A stretch of 64,000 nt of DNA, taken from NCBI GenBank assembly GCA_000759755.1, contig BBMW01000009.1, forward strand, positions 372,001 through 436,000. The letters run 5' to 3'. Under the pieces are notes generated by a model, which ran no database searches, was not told the DNA's origin, and saw only the letters and a program-made list of their open reading frames with translations. Below are positions 55,085 to 64,000 of the stretch, piece by piece; the first letter of the stretch is position 1; the number at the start of each line of letters is the position of its first letter. The position numbers and the translations under genes were made by a program. The DNA is from Citrobacter werkmanii NBRC 105721 (GTDB taxonomy: Bacteria > Pseudomonadota > Gammaproteobacteria > Enterobacterales > Enterobacteriaceae).

Positions 55085-55114
55085 AAAACGGGCGTAAATT
55101 TTCGCCCGTTTTTA
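55085..55114. terminator. Intrinsic terminator between uspF and torD
   Basis: Stem AAAACGGGCG (55085-55094) with CGCCCGTTTT (55103-55112), 8-nt loop, with T-rich flanks on the plus strand and, because of the leading A-run, also on the minus strand. It should work for both the uspF and torCAD transcripts. Confidence 0.88.
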
Positions 55115-55133
55115 TTCCGACTGAGGTCAGCAC

Positions 55134-55745
55134 TCAGTGCTGATTATCCAGCCTGACCAATGCCAGCAACAGCTGGCTCAGTGCGCCATAAAACCCAAAA
55201 TCATCATAACGACAGCATTTAGCGGTGAATTCCGGTAACCAGCGTAACAACCCCGCCAGCGTTTCTCTGCGCAGCGCGTCAATTTGCCGATGACGCAAGC
55301 CAGCTTCAGCCAGTGAAAAATGCAGATGGCTCAGCAGTTCGACGAAAATCGCCAGGTGATCGGCTGACTCGCTAAACGTATTGCTGACCTGCATGCCCGC
55401 ATCAGATAACAGTTGTTTAATGACGCCGTAGTTCGGTCCCTCTTCAAGATGAGCCGACGCATAGGGTAATGCCGCATGTTCATCCGACATCAGAAACAGG
55501 CTGCAAAAATCAGCTGCCAGTTCCAGAGTGACGTCTTCACGCATCTTAAGCGCCGCAATTTTTTCCTCCAGCAGAAGTACTTCCGCCTCAAGCGATGGCT
55601 CACTTTTTAGCAATGCAAACCACTCCGCCATTTCGCTGGACTGCAACTGCTCCAGGCTTTCGTCATCTCGCTCACGGGAAAATAACTGCGCCAGCCAGGC
55701 GTAAACGCAGGCCACCTGCTCGGATGTCAGGGAAGAGTCTTTCAT
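55134..55745 (-). CDS. torD: TorA-specific chaperone TorD
   Basis: 203-residue cytoplasmic chaperone (E. coli 199) of the TorD/DmsD family that binds the TorA signal peptide and core and helps molybdopterin cofactor insertion before Tat export. Family motif [12 protein letters not shown] replaces the E. coli YKQDEQE stretch, and [16 protein letters not shown] is conserved. The start at 55745 overlaps the torA stop by 1 bp (TAATG); the longer form to 55781 lies in torA and is rejected. Confidence 0.94.
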   Translation of the reverse strand: MKDSSLTSEQVACVYAWLAQLFSRERDDESLEQLQSSEMAEWFALLKSEPSLEAEVLLLEEKIAALKMREDVTLELAADFCSLFLMSDEHAALPYASAHLEEGPNYGVIKQLLSDAGMQVSNTFSESADHLAIFVELLSHLHFSLAEAGLRHRQIDALRRETLAGLLRWLPEFTAKCCRYDDFGFYGALSQLLLALVRLDNQH

Positions 55746-58285
55746 TATGACCTCCCCTGCTCTGCCGGAACATATTCGCACTGCGCCACCATTTTAATCG
55801 GGCCGCTGAATGCCGTCACATTCGCCAGCTTGCCAGTATATTTCTCGATTTCCACCAGCGCAGTATGGGCACTGGTGGCTTGTGCCAATTGAGACGTGCC
55901 GATATCTATCGTTAACACGTTCGGGTTGCCGTATTTGCACAGTGCCCCGATTTCTCCGCCGTTCTCCGGGTCGTACCAGGCACCTTCATGAATACGCACG
56001 ACGCCAGGCGAGTAGAGATCAGAGACAACTGCCCCGGCGAGCACTTGTCCACGCGCATTAAATACACGGACGATATCACCATTGCAAATCCCTCTTGCAC
56101 TGGCATCCTGCGGGTTGATAAACACCGGTTCTTTGCCACTTACCGCATAATGCTTACGTAGCGCTTCAGATTCACAAAGCTGCGAATGCAGACGGAAGTC
56201 CGGGTGGACGGATTGCAGATGCAGCGGCCAACGCTGCGACCCCGGCCCGCCGTGTGATCGTTCGATTTTCTCAAACCACATCGGATGCCCCTGGCAGTCG
56301 TCATACTGCATATCGGCAATAGTTTTCGAGAAAATTTCGATCAAACCGCTTGGTGTCCCCAGCGGCTCAAGATCGGGATCTTCGCGGAATGCCTGATGTC
56401 GAACAAACATCTGCGGATGCTCGAACTCAACGTACTCCTGCTGATTCCAGAAGACGTCAAATGCCGGGAGATGAACGCCGCGCCCTTTCCCCTGCTGGCT
56501 TCCTTCCTGCCAGATCCGCTTCAACCACCCCATCTCATCCAATCCTTCGGTGAAGGCTTCTTCACGATTAAAGCGGCGGCAAAGATCGCGGAAAATATCG
56601 AAATCATTACGCGCTTCAAATTGCGGCTGTACCAGCTGTTTCATGGCGATAATGCCGCGGTTGGAGTGGTTGCCATACTGGTCGAGATCGTTACGTTCAA
56701 ATTGCGTCGTCGCAGGCAATACAATGTCGGCAAAGCGACAGGTCGAGGTCCACTGATTATCAATAGCGATAACGGTTTCCAGCTTCCGCCAGCCCTCAAT
56801 AATGCGGTTGATCTGCTGGTGACGATGGAACGGATTGGTCCCGGCGAAAACGCACATCTTCAACGGCGGCAGTTTCACCGTTTTACCGTTCCAGTTAATT
56901 TTCTTGCCCGGCTCCAGTATCGCATCAATAAAACGTGCAATAGGGATGGTGCTGCTATAGCCCTTATAATCGGTGCTGTCATGTATCGGAGGAACGGTGG
57001 TAGAGCCAGAAAAACCACTCAGAATTACACCCTTACGGCCTGGCGTACCCGCGCCGTTATAGTGCCAGCCAAAACCAAAACCCCCGCCGGGTAAACCGAT
57101 TTGTCCGAGCATTGAAGCCAGCACCACAATCATCCACGCCCATTGCTCCCCATGCTGCATGCGCTGGACGCACCAGCCGGCAATAATTTGCGTTCTACCA
57201 CCCGCCATCTGCCGTGCCAGTTCACGAATCGTGTCGGCATCGATCCCACATATTTTTTCCGCCCACAAGGCATCTTTAGGCTGTCCGTCACTTTCTCCCA
57301 GCAGATAAGGCAGAAACTGTTCAAACCCCACGCAGTAGTTATCGAGAAAATGCGGATCATAGAGCTTCTCGGTATAGAGCGTGTGCGCCAACGCCAACTG
57401 TAGCGGCACATCAGCCTGCGGATTTACGGCAATGTGTTTAACCTTATCACGACCCAGATAGTCATGAGTCGAGGTGATGACCGGGTCAATACTGATGACA
57501 GAGATCTCGCCACGCGCCACTTTTTCCTTCAACTGCTCGTAGTATTCATAGACATCATGATCCGGACACCACCAGTTCGCCTGCTGGTTTTTGATCAGAT
57601 CGGAGCCCCACAGCACAATGGTTTTGCTGTTCTTCAACACCAATGGCCAAGAGGTTTGTTGCTCATACACCTCCATTGAACCCACCACCCGCGGCAGGAT
57701 CACCTGAGCGGCGCCGGTGGAATAGTCTCCCCCGGTGCCCACGCTGTTGCCGTGCAGCGCAATGGCGCGCGCCAGCATGCCGGAAGCATTATGGAACATG
57801 CCGGTTGATTGCCAGCCGCTGGCCGTGAGCAGCGCACTTGGACCATAGGTCTTCTGAATGCGCTCCAGCTCCTGATAGAAGAAGTCCAGCGCTTCATCCC
57901 AGGAAACGCGCACAAAGCGGTTATCGCCGCGCTGTGTGGTATCGCTCTGGTGTCGTTTACGTAACCAGTCAACGCGCACCATCGGATAACGGATACGCGC
58001 GCTACCGTGCACATGATCCGGCAGTCCGGCGATCATTTTGGACGGGTACTTATCACGCTCAAACGGCTTCGCCTCGATAAAACGTCCATCAACCACGGTG
58101 GCACGGATTGCTCCCCAGTGAGAACCGGTCAAAATTCCTTCTCTAACACCTGTTCCCTGTACCTCGGCGGCATTGGCGCTACGCGGTGTGAGTAGAGAGG
58201 GTCCTACCATACCGGCTACGGTCAAACCGCCCAATTGCAGCAGAAAACGTCGGCGAGATGCCTGAAAGAGATCGTTATTTTTCAT
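55745..58285 (-). CDS. torA: Trimethylamine N-oxide reductase TorA
   Basis: Periplasmic molybdoenzyme (bis-MGD, DMSO-reductase family) reducing TMAO to trimethylamine as the end of an anaerobic electron chain; 846 residues (E. coli 848). A twin-arginine signal with SRRRFL at residues 10-15 ends near SANAA. The molybdenum-ligand serine lies in [11 protein letters not shown]. The ATG at 58285, inside the last codons of torC, matches the E. coli start; the frame from 58333 adds unrelated residues. The 11-bp overlap with torC and 1-bp overlap with torD imply coupled translation. Confidence 0.97.
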   Translation of the reverse strand: MKNNDLFQASRRRFLLQLGGLTVAGMVGPSLLTPRSANAAEVQGTGVREGILTGSHWGAIRATVVDGRFIEAKPFERDKYPSKMIAGLPDHVHGSARIRYPMVRVDWLRKRHQSDTTQRGDNRFVRVSWDEALDFFYQELERIQKTYGPSALLTASGWQSTGMFHNASGMLARAIALHGNSVGTGGDYSTGAAQVILPRVVGSMEVYEQQTSWPLVLKNSKTIVLWGSDLIKNQQANWWCPDHDVYEYYEQLKEKVARGEISVISIDPVITSTHDYLGRDKVKHIAVNPQADVPLQLALAHTLYTEKLYDPHFLDNYCVGFEQFLPYLLGESDGQPKDALWAEKICGIDADTIRELARQMAGGRTQIIAGWCVQRMQHGEQWAWMIVVLASMLGQIGLPGGGFGFGWHYNGAGTPGRKGVILSGFSGSTTVPPIHDSTDYKGYSSTIPIARFIDAILEPGKKINWNGKTVKLPPLKMCVFAGTNPFHRHQQINRIIEGWRKLETVIAIDNQWTSTCRFADIVLPATTQFERNDLDQYGNHSNRGIIAMKQLVQPQFEARNDFDIFRDLCRRFNREEAFTEGLDEMGWLKRIWQEGSQQGKGRGVHLPAFDVFWNQQEYVEFEHPQMFVRHQAFREDPDLEPLGTPSGLIEIFSKTIADMQYDDCQGHPMWFEKIERSHGGPGSQRWPLHLQSVHPDFRLHSQLCESEALRKHYAVSGKEPVFINPQDASARGICNGDIVRVFNARGQVLAGAVVSDLYSPGVVRIHEGAWYDPENGGEIGALCKYGNPNVLTIDIGTSQLAQATSAHTALVEIEKYTGKLANVTAFSGPIKMVAQCEYVPAEQGRS

Positions 58286-59453
58286 TGCTTTCTCCCGTAG
58301 CGCTATGTGGCTTGTCCGTGGTGTCAGAGGCATTCATCTGCAGATATTTCAGCAAGGTACGTTCTTCGCGTTTATCCAGACTGGTAAACCCAATCATGCC
58401 GTTCAACGTGCCAATCCAGCCGTTGGCGTCAAAGTGTTCTTTCTCTGGGGCGCCGTGGCACTGGTTACAGGTTCCGTTATAGAGTGAGTCGGCATACGCC
58501 CAAATCGGCTTGATGTCGTTAACCATATCGCCCTTGTGCATCCAGGCGGTGGCTTGCAACTTACTCCACGGCGTATTCGTTTCTGCGACGGTGGTTTGTT
58601 CCAGCGTTTTCACGTGCTGCTGGATATCACCGCGAATAGAAGCCACAAAAATGCGCTTACCCGGCAGTTGCGCCAACACTCGCTGACGTCCGTTACTCTC
58701 GGTCCAGCCCACAATTTCGATTTGCAGCCAGTCGCCGTCACGCTTTAATACTTTGACTTCAGAGGCGGGCAGCAGTGATCCTGCGGGTTCTTTATCACCT
58801 TTCGCGGCATACAGAGGTTTGATGTCAAGGGAGTAGAGCGTATCGCCATCATCATTCGCACTGGCGCGAAGCGCATCAAACTGCTTGCGGAAACCGCTGC
58901 TCATGTCGGGAAGTTGGTGCGCAATGCCTTTATGGCAGTCAATACAGGACTGGTTATCCTTCGCCGCAATTTTCATCTGGCGCGCGGCTTCAGGATGCTG
59001 TTTAGCGTGATCCATCGCATCATAGTTATGACAGGAACGACAGGTTGCGGAGTTGTTCTCTTTCATTCGCGCCCATTCGCGCTCCGCCAGCTCGGCGCGT
59101 TTGGCTTCGAATTTCTCAGGCGTATCGATAGAGTGGGCAACAAAGGTCTGGTAGATATCGTTGCTGGCCTCCAGCTTACGTTTCACCATACCAGGGATAT
59201 CTGATGGAATGTGGCAGTCGTGACACTCTGCGCGCACCCCGGAGGCATTCTGAAAATGCACCGACTGTTTATATTCTTCATAAACCGGCTGCATGCTGTG
59301 ACAACTCACGCAAAACTCGGTTGAACTGGTTAATTTAATGCCAACGTGCGGTAAGACGATCAGCGCGATGCCGACCACAATCCCGATAACGACCAGCGCC
59401 AACACTGACCAACGTGCGCTCGGTCTGAGCAGAGCCCTCCATAGTTTCCGCAT
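58275..59453 (-). CDS. torC: Pentaheme c-type cytochrome TorC
   Basis: Membrane-anchored periplasmic cytochrome that carries electrons from menaquinol to TorA; 392 residues (E. coli 390). One N-terminal transmembrane anchor (about 15-36) is followed by four NapC/NirT-type heme sites CVSCH, CHDCH, CRSCH and CIDCH, and a fifth, CNQCH, in the C-terminal domain. The start MRKLWRALLRP is well conserved and has AGGGG 5 nt upstream. First gene of torCAD, divergent from torR. Confidence 0.96.
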   Translation of the reverse strand: MRKLWRALLRPSARWSVLALVVIGIVVGIALIVLPHVGIKLTSSTEFCVSCHSMQPVYEEYKQSVHFQNASGVRAECHDCHIPSDIPGMVKRKLEASNDIYQTFVAHSIDTPEKFEAKRAELAEREWARMKENNSATCRSCHNYDAMDHAKQHPEAARQMKIAAKDNQSCIDCHKGIAHQLPDMSSGFRKQFDALRASANDDGDTLYSLDIKPLYAAKGDKEPAGSLLPASEVKVLKRDGDWLQIEIVGWTESNGRQRVLAQLPGKRIFVASIRGDIQQHVKTLEQTTVAETNTPWSKLQATAWMHKGDMVNDIKPIWAYADSLYNGTCNQCHGAPEKEHFDANGWIGTLNGMIGFTSLDKREERTLLKYLQMNASDTTDKPHSATGESNEK

Positions 59454-59503
59454 AATAGCCCCTGTAATTATATGGTTTAGTTACAGAGGATCTTATTTCC
59501 CAA

Positions 59504-59566
59504 ATGTGAACAGCAACACTGGTCAGGATGAATGGCTTACGGCACAATGTGAACAGATATGAACAG
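59504..59566. promoter_or_regulatory. tor boxes (TorR-binding direct repeats)
   Basis: Three decamers fit the TorR consensus CTGTTCATAT on the minus strand: ATGTGAACAG at 59504-59513, ATGTGAACAG at 59547-59556, and ATATGAACAG at 59557-59566. E. coli has four boxes in the torC-torR gap; a fourth, more degenerate one may lie between the first and second. The last two abut and are 19 bp from the torR ATG, which fits TorR repressing its own gene while activating torCAD. Confidence 0.9.
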
Positions 59567-59584
59567 AAAGAGACAGCACCCAGG

Positions 59585-60277
59585 ATGTCGCATCACATTG
59601 TCATTGTTGAAGATGAGCCGGTCACCCAGGCGCGGTTACAGGCTTACTTCGAACAGGAAGGTTATCACGTCTCAGTCACCGCCAGCGGAGCCGGCCTGCG
59701 TGAAATCATGTTGCAACACCCTGCCGATTTGATTCTGTTAGACATCAATCTCCCGGACGAAAATGGCTTAATGCTGACGCGCGCCCTGCGCGAACGCTCA
59801 ACGGTGGGCATCATTCTGGTGACGGGTCGCAGCGACCAAATCGACCGTATCGTTGGCCTGGAAATGGGAGCAGATGATTATGTCACTAAACCGTTAGAGC
59901 TACGTGAACTGGTGGTTCGGGTGAAAAATTTGCTCTGGCGGATCGATCTTGCCCGCCAGGCGCAGCCGGAGACCAAAGACAACTGCTATCAGTTTGCCGG
60001 ATATTGTCTGAATGTCTCCCGCCATACCCTGGAGCTTGGCGATGAGGCCATCAAACTTACCCGCGCCGAATATGAAATGCTGGTCGCCTTTGTCACTAAT
60101 CCGGGGGAGATTCTCAGTCGGGAACGCTTATTACGCATGCTTTCCGCACGACGGGTAGATAATCCTGACTTACGCACCGTGGACGTTCTGATCCGCCGTT
60201 TGCGCCACAAGCTGCGGGCCGATTTGCTGGTGACACAGCATGGAGAAGGCTATTTTTTAGCAGCCGATGTGTACTGA
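59585..60277 (+). CDS. torR: TMAO response regulator TorR
   Basis: OmpR-type response regulator, 230 residues as in E. coli. Phospho-acceptor D53 in LLDINLPDENG, conserved lysine in DDYVTKPLEL, and a C-terminal winged helix with the recognition region RTVDVLIRRLRHKL. It receives phosphate from TorS and activates torCAD through the tor boxes. The ATG at 59585 (MSHHIVIVEDE) matches E. coli; the ORF extension to 59528 lies over the tor boxes. Its last 28 bp overlap the end of torT on the opposite strand. Confidence 0.95.
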   Translation: MSHHIVIVEDEPVTQARLQAYFEQEGYHVSVTASGAGLREIMLQHPADLILLDINLPDENGLMLTRALRERSTVGIILVTGRSDQIDRIVGLEMGADDYVTKPLELRELVVRVKNLLWRIDLARQAQPETKDNCYQFAGYCLNVSRHTLELGDEAIKLTRAEYEMLVAFVTNPGEILSRERLLRMLSARRVDNPDLRTVDVLIRRLRHKLRADLLVTQHGEGYFLAADVY

Positions 60278-61281
60278 TACAGATAAACAGGTCGAAATCC
60301 GCCGGGAGACAATGAGCGCTGAACATGCCGGCTGTCGGCATTTTTCGACGTAAGCACGAGGATCGGCGGACTGATATTTTCCGGCACCGACTGTCCTTGT
60401 AACACCCTGATAGCCTGCTGAATCGCCAGTTCGCCTTGCCAGACCATTTGATCGCTGGCAGCCATAATAATTCTTTCGCGTTTAAGCCCGCGATACACCT
60501 GATGCGACAAATAAAAAGAGACCACGGTCAATGGCGTTCCCTGATTACGCCTCTCCCCCATCGCCGCTTCTGCCGCAATTGCCGTACCGGCAACCACATC
60601 GGCATCCGGGTGACGCTCAAGCATCTCCTGCAGCAGGTTACGCTGTATTTCAATATCATTATCACCCAACGCCATATCCACAATCTGTACCTGACTACCA
60701 GCAATCGCCTGGCGGAATCCATCCACCATTTCGCGGCTGCCGCCCGCGTCGTCAGGGCCTGGCAATAATAAAACTTTTAGTGGTCTGCTACCGCTCCATT
60801 TAACCAGATAGCGACCTGGCTGATACCCCATCTGGAACCACGGCACACCAACCCGGGCTTTCACCGTTGCGTCATGTATCGCATTCACCACCTCAATAAC
60901 CGGCAGCGTGCCCACCTGCGCCTGCAAATCCGGAAAAGTCGTCGTGCTACTGCCTAACAAAATGGCATCCGCGCCCCATTGCTGACACTGGGCGATTTGC
61001 GATTTTTGCGTGCTAAACTGTCGATACCCTCCCGCTTCAAACACCTTCAGGCTTACCCCATATTTTTTCGCGGCCTCAAGCATGCCGTAATTGACTGAAA
61101 GCCAATAGGAATCCTTCAGACTCGGATACAGCGCGCACAGTTTCCATGCCTTGTTTGCCGTCACGGTCAATTGCGATTGCGGTACAGCCTGTCGCGGACC
61201 CTGCCAGCGCAGCAATAGGGACTCGGTCGCGTGACCCAGACCGGGAAAAAGTGTGATCAGCAGGAAAAGCAATACGCGCAT
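60250..61281 (-). CDS. torT: Periplasmic TMAO-binding sensor protein TorT
   Basis: 343-residue periplasmic protein (E. coli 342) with a cleavable signal peptide ([18 protein letters not shown]). It has the type I sugar-binding-protein fold (Peripla_BP family; [36 protein letters not shown]). It binds TMAO and modulates TorS. Convergent with torR (28-bp overlap of coding ends, as in E. coli) and divergent from torS across 82 bp. Confidence 0.94.
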   Translation of the reverse strand: MRVLLFLLITLFPGLGHATESLLLRWQGPRQAVPQSQLTVTANKAWKLCALYPSLKDSYWLSVNYGMLEAAKKYGVSLKVFEAGGYRQFSTQKSQIAQCQQWGADAILLGSSTTTFPDLQAQVGTLPVIEVVNAIHDATVKARVGVPWFQMGYQPGRYLVKWSGSRPLKVLLLPGPDDAGGSREMVDGFRQAIAGSQVQIVDMALGDNDIEIQRNLLQEMLERHPDADVVAGTAIAAEAAMGERRNQGTPLTVVSFYLSHQVYRGLKRERIIMAASDQMVWQGELAIQQAIRVLQGQSVPENISPPILVLTSKNADSRHVQRSLSPGGFRPVYLYQYTSAAKK

Positions 61282-61363
61282 GATAGCCTCATCATTGATA
61301 AGGCTTTATCCTAGTTGCTTTCCTCTTTTGGACTCAACCTTTTTAATCTGTGGCGACCAGACA

Positions 61364-64000
61364 GTGAATTTATCTCTGACCAAACGACTGTGGATTGGCT
61401 TTGCGCTGATGGCGACACTGACCCTCATCAGCACGCTGGTAGGCTGGTATAACCTGCGTTTTGTCAGCCAGGTTGAGCAGGCCAATACTCAGGCGCTTAT
61501 CCCGACCATGGATATGGCGCGTCAGCTCAGCGAAGCCAGCGCCTGGGAACTGTTTGCCGCGCAGAATCTGACCACCGCAGATAATGAAAACATGTGGCTG
61601 GCTCAGGGACGGATGTTAACCGCCCAAAGCCTGAAAATAACTGCATTACTGAAAACCCTTCGTGAGCAGGGCTTTGACACCTCGGCCATTGAACAACAGG
61701 AAAAAGAGATCGCCCAGTCGTTAAGCCATCAGGGGGAGATGGTTGGCGAGCGTTTGAAGCTACGCGATCAACAGCAGCAACTCAGCCAGCAAATTGTTGA
61801 GGCCACCACAGACGTAGCCGAAATGGCGCGCGGACAGGCCAATAATGCCGCCACGTCTGCGGGGGCAACTCAGGCAAGCATTTATGATCTGATCGAGGGC
61901 CGTCAGGGCCAGGCCGCTGAACAAGCGCTGGACAGGCTCATTGATATCGATCTGGAATATTACAATCAGATGAACGAACTGCGTCTGAGCGCGTTACGGA
62001 TGCAGCAAATGGTGATGAATCTGGGGAATAACCAGGCGCAGAATAATCTGGCGGCGCTGGAAACCCAGCTCAATGCCGCCGTGAGAGTGCTTCACCGCCG
62101 ACAAATTCGTATTGAGGATCCGGTGGTACGCGATCAGGTTGCCAATACCGTCGATACGATTGGCCGCTATGTTGATCTGCTGGCCCTGTATCGTCAGGAT
62201 AATGACATCACCACCCGGTTACAGATCTTATCGCAGAACAATATCGAGCAATTCACCCGTTTCAGTAGCGAAGTCAGTCAGTTGGTGGAAATCATCGGCC
62301 AACGCAACCAGACCGGACTGGCGCATCTCAAACAAGCCAGCCAGCGCGGGCAAAACCTGTTGTTGCTGTTGAGCGGCGTCTCATTGTGTCTGTTGATTCT
62401 CATTCTTTGGCGTGTGGTTTATCGCTCAGTCACCCGTCCGCTGGCACAGCAGACGCAGGCGTTACAGCGCCTTCTGGAAGGCGATATTGATTCCCCCTTC
62501 CCGGAAACCGCGGGGGTTCGCGAACTGGATACCATTGGTCGTTTGATGGATGCCTTTCGTACCAGCGTTCATACGCTCAATAGCCATCGTGAGCATCTGG
62601 CTGCTCAGGTTAAAGCTCGCACCGCAGAGCTTCGTTCTCTGGTATATGAACACCGACAAGCGCGCGCTGAGGCCGAAAAAGCCAACCAGGCAAAATCGGC
62701 GTTTCTTGCCGCCATGAGCCATGAAATACGCACTCCGCTGTATGGGATCCTTGGCACCGCGCAATTGCTCTCAGACAATCCCGCTCTGGCGCAACATCGG
62801 GACAATTTACGCGCCATCACCGACTCGGGCGAGTCTCTACTGACCATCCTTAACGATATTCTGGACTATTCCGCCATCGAAGCAGGTGGTAAAAATGTAG
62901 CGATCGGCGATGAACCTTTTGAACACAAACCCTTGTTGGAAAGTTCGCTTCAGCTAATGCATGGCCGCGTCGCGGGTAGCCCCGTCGAGTTGGTAGCGGA
63001 ATTTGCCGATGACGTACCCATTGCCCTACGCGGCGATCCGCGGCGTATCCGACAAATTATTACTAACTTATTAAACAACGCACTACGCTTTACCGATCAT
63101 GGACACATCATCCTGCGTAGCCGGCGTGAAAACAAAGACTGGTATATCGAGGTTGAAGATACCGGATGTGGGATTGACCCCTCCCGTCAGCGCGATATTT
63201 TTCAGCCGTTTGTACAAGTCAGCGGCAAACGTGGGGGAACCGGGCTGGGACTCACCATCAGCGCAAGTCTGGCTCAGGCGATGCAGGGAGAATTGAGCGT
63301 TACCAGTACACCCGGTGTCGGAAGCTGTTTTCGACTGCGTTTACCATTACGCGCGGCCGCAATGCCCATGGTTAAATCCATCCAACACAGGGTATCGTTA
63401 CAAGGTTTGCGTTTATTACTTATTGAGGATAATCCCCTCACGCAGCGCATCAGCACGGAAATGCTCACTCTCAATGGTGCGCAGGTCACCGCTGCCGACA
63501 GCGCTGCTAACGCACTAAAAATATTGCAGAAAGATGCTCGTTATGACGCTGCCCTGGTTGATTTCGATCTGCCGGATATCGACGGTATCACGCTGGCACA
63601 ACAGTTAATCCGCGCGTATCCAGGGCTTAACCTGATTGGCTTTAGCGCGCACGTTATCGACGAAACGCTTAGCCAAAGAACCAGCGCCTTGTTTCTCGGC
63701 ATTATTCAAAAACCGGTCCCCCGGGATGAACTCAGTCGGCTGATTACCCATTATCTGCATCTGCGCGATAACGAAGCCACTTCGCAAATCCCTGGGGGTA
63801 AAAGCGCACGGTTGGACACCCAGCAATTGACCGACGATATCCAGGCCATGGGAGTGCAAAAAGTACATGAATGGTTAGCACTCTTTAAGCAACATACCCT
63901 GCCTTTATTAGATGACATTGACGCTGCACGCGCAGAAGGCGAATACGAGCGGCTAAAGCGCCTGGCGCATCAGCTCAAAAGCAGTTGTGCCAGCATGGGA
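61364..64000 (+). CDS. torS: TMAO hybrid sensor kinase TorS (3' end missing)
   Basis: Inner-membrane tripartite phosphorelay kinase. Starts at a GTG ([16 protein letters not shown], as E. coli MNLTLTRRLWMGFALM) and stays open to the last base, 879 codons, so only about 35 residues are missing. Two transmembrane segments (about 11-31 and 330-350) bracket the periplasmic TorT-contacting domain; then HAMP, kinase H453 (MSHEIRTP), ATPase ([10 protein letters not shown]), receiver D733 (LVDFDLPD) and HPt H869 (LAHQLKSS). All phosphorelay residues are present. No strong ribosome site is seen. Confidence 0.95.
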   Translation, partial: MNLSLTKRLWIGFALMATLTLISTLVGWYNLRFVSQVEQANTQALIPTMDMARQLSEASAWELFAAQNLTTADNENMWLAQGRMLTAQSLKITALLKTLREQGFDTSAIEQQEKEIAQSLSHQGEMVGERLKLRDQQQQLSQQIVEATTDVAEMARGQANNAATSAGATQASIYDLIEGRQGQAAEQALDRLIDIDLEYYNQMNELRLSALRMQQMVMNLGNNQAQNNLAALETQLNAAVRVLHRRQIRIEDPVVRDQVANTVDTIGRYVDLLALYRQDNDITTRLQILSQNNIEQFTRFSSEVSQLVEIIGQRNQTGLAHLKQASQRGQNLLLLLSGVSLCLLILILWRVVYRSVTRPLAQQTQALQRLLEGDIDSPFPETAGVRELDTIGRLMDAFRTSVHTLNSHREHLAAQVKARTAELRSLVYEHRQARAEAEKANQAKSAFLAAMSHEIRTPLYGILGTAQLLSDNPALAQHRDNLRAITDSGESLLTILNDILDYSAIEAGGKNVAIGDEPFEHKPLLESSLQLMHGRVAGSPVELVAEFADDVPIALRGDPRRIRQIITNLLNNALRFTDHGHIILRSRRENKDWYIEVEDTGCGIDPSRQRDIFQPFVQVSGKRGGTGLGLTISASLAQAMQGELSVTSTPGVGSCFRLRLPLRAAAMPMVKSIQHRVSLQGLRLLLIEDNPLTQRISTEMLTLNGAQVTAADSAANALKILQKDARYDAALVDFDLPDIDGITLAQQLIRAYPGLNLIGFSAHVIDETLSQRTSALFLGIIQKPVPRDELSRLITHYLHLRDNEATSQIPGGKSARLDTQQLTDDIQAMGVQKVHEWLALFKQHTLPLLDDIDAARAEGEYERLKRLAHQLKSSCASMG

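Noticed and set aside
56285-57094. 269-codon plus-strand open frame opposite torA
   Set aside because: It lies fully within the highly conserved torA and shows no domain or start signal.
59467-59472. TATAAT-like box on the minus strand just before torC
   Set aside because: A start site from it would fall within or after the torC ribosome site, so it cannot be the working -10 for torC.

Overview
The window is a stretch of a Gram-negative enterobacterial chromosome, most likely Citrobacter or a close relative. The backbone is gene-for-gene collinear with the E. coli K-12 region that runs from fepB through the enterobactin genes, ybdK, ybdJ, ybdF, nfsB, mscM (ybdG) and pheP to cusCFBA/cusRS. 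It also carries the ramA-romA-ramR locus, which E. coli lacks and Salmonella, Klebsiella, Enterobacter and Citrobacter have. Species cannot be fixed by eye.

Layout. (1) 1-15.1 kb: ferric-enterobactin uptake, export, synthesis and release: fepB (5' end missing), entS, fepDGC, fepE, entF-ybdZ-fes, fepA-entD. Two divergent promoters carry Fur-type AT-rich repeats. (2) 15.1-18.4 kb: a 565-residue GNAT acetyltransferase/HSL-esterase fusion sits where E. coli has hokE, followed by ybdK and ybdJ. (3) 18.4-20.7 kb: the multidrug-resistance activator ramA with romA and the repressor ramR, with a RamR palindrome lying on the promoter. (4) 20.7-27 kb: ybdF, nfsB, an inserted regulator/MFS-transporter pair, mscM and pheP. 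(5) 27.3-42 kb: an accessory block absent from the K-12 order. It holds a J-domain coiled-coil protein, a LuxR-type regulator, a 3112-residue autotransporter, and a minus-strand trio with PilZ (YcgR-like), LuxR-type and EAL domains. This trio-plus-adhesin arrangement is the best candidate for an undescribed c-di-GMP-linked surface system. (6) 42-44.6 kb: rclA and rclR, with a 43-residue fossil of rclC left after rclA. (7) 44.6-54.5 kb: cusCFBA and cusRS, then a one-module SilE/PcoE-type periplasmic protein and an orphan metallo-beta-lactamase-fold protein. (8) 54.6-64 kb: a uspF-like gene and the whole trimethylamine N-oxide respiration locus torCAD, torR, torT and torS (torS cut by the window end).

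How the genes work together. EntF, activated by EntD with the help of YbdZ, makes enterobactin. EntS exports it, FepA/FepB/FepDGC import the iron complex, and Fes releases the iron. RclA (a copper(II) reductase/flavin disulfide reductase), CusCFBA and the mini-SilE gene put three periplasmic or thiol-linked metal-stress functions side by side. TorT/TorS/TorR sense TMAO and switch on torCAD. Insertions relative to K-12 fall cleanly between intact operons, and several junctions carry strong hairpins.
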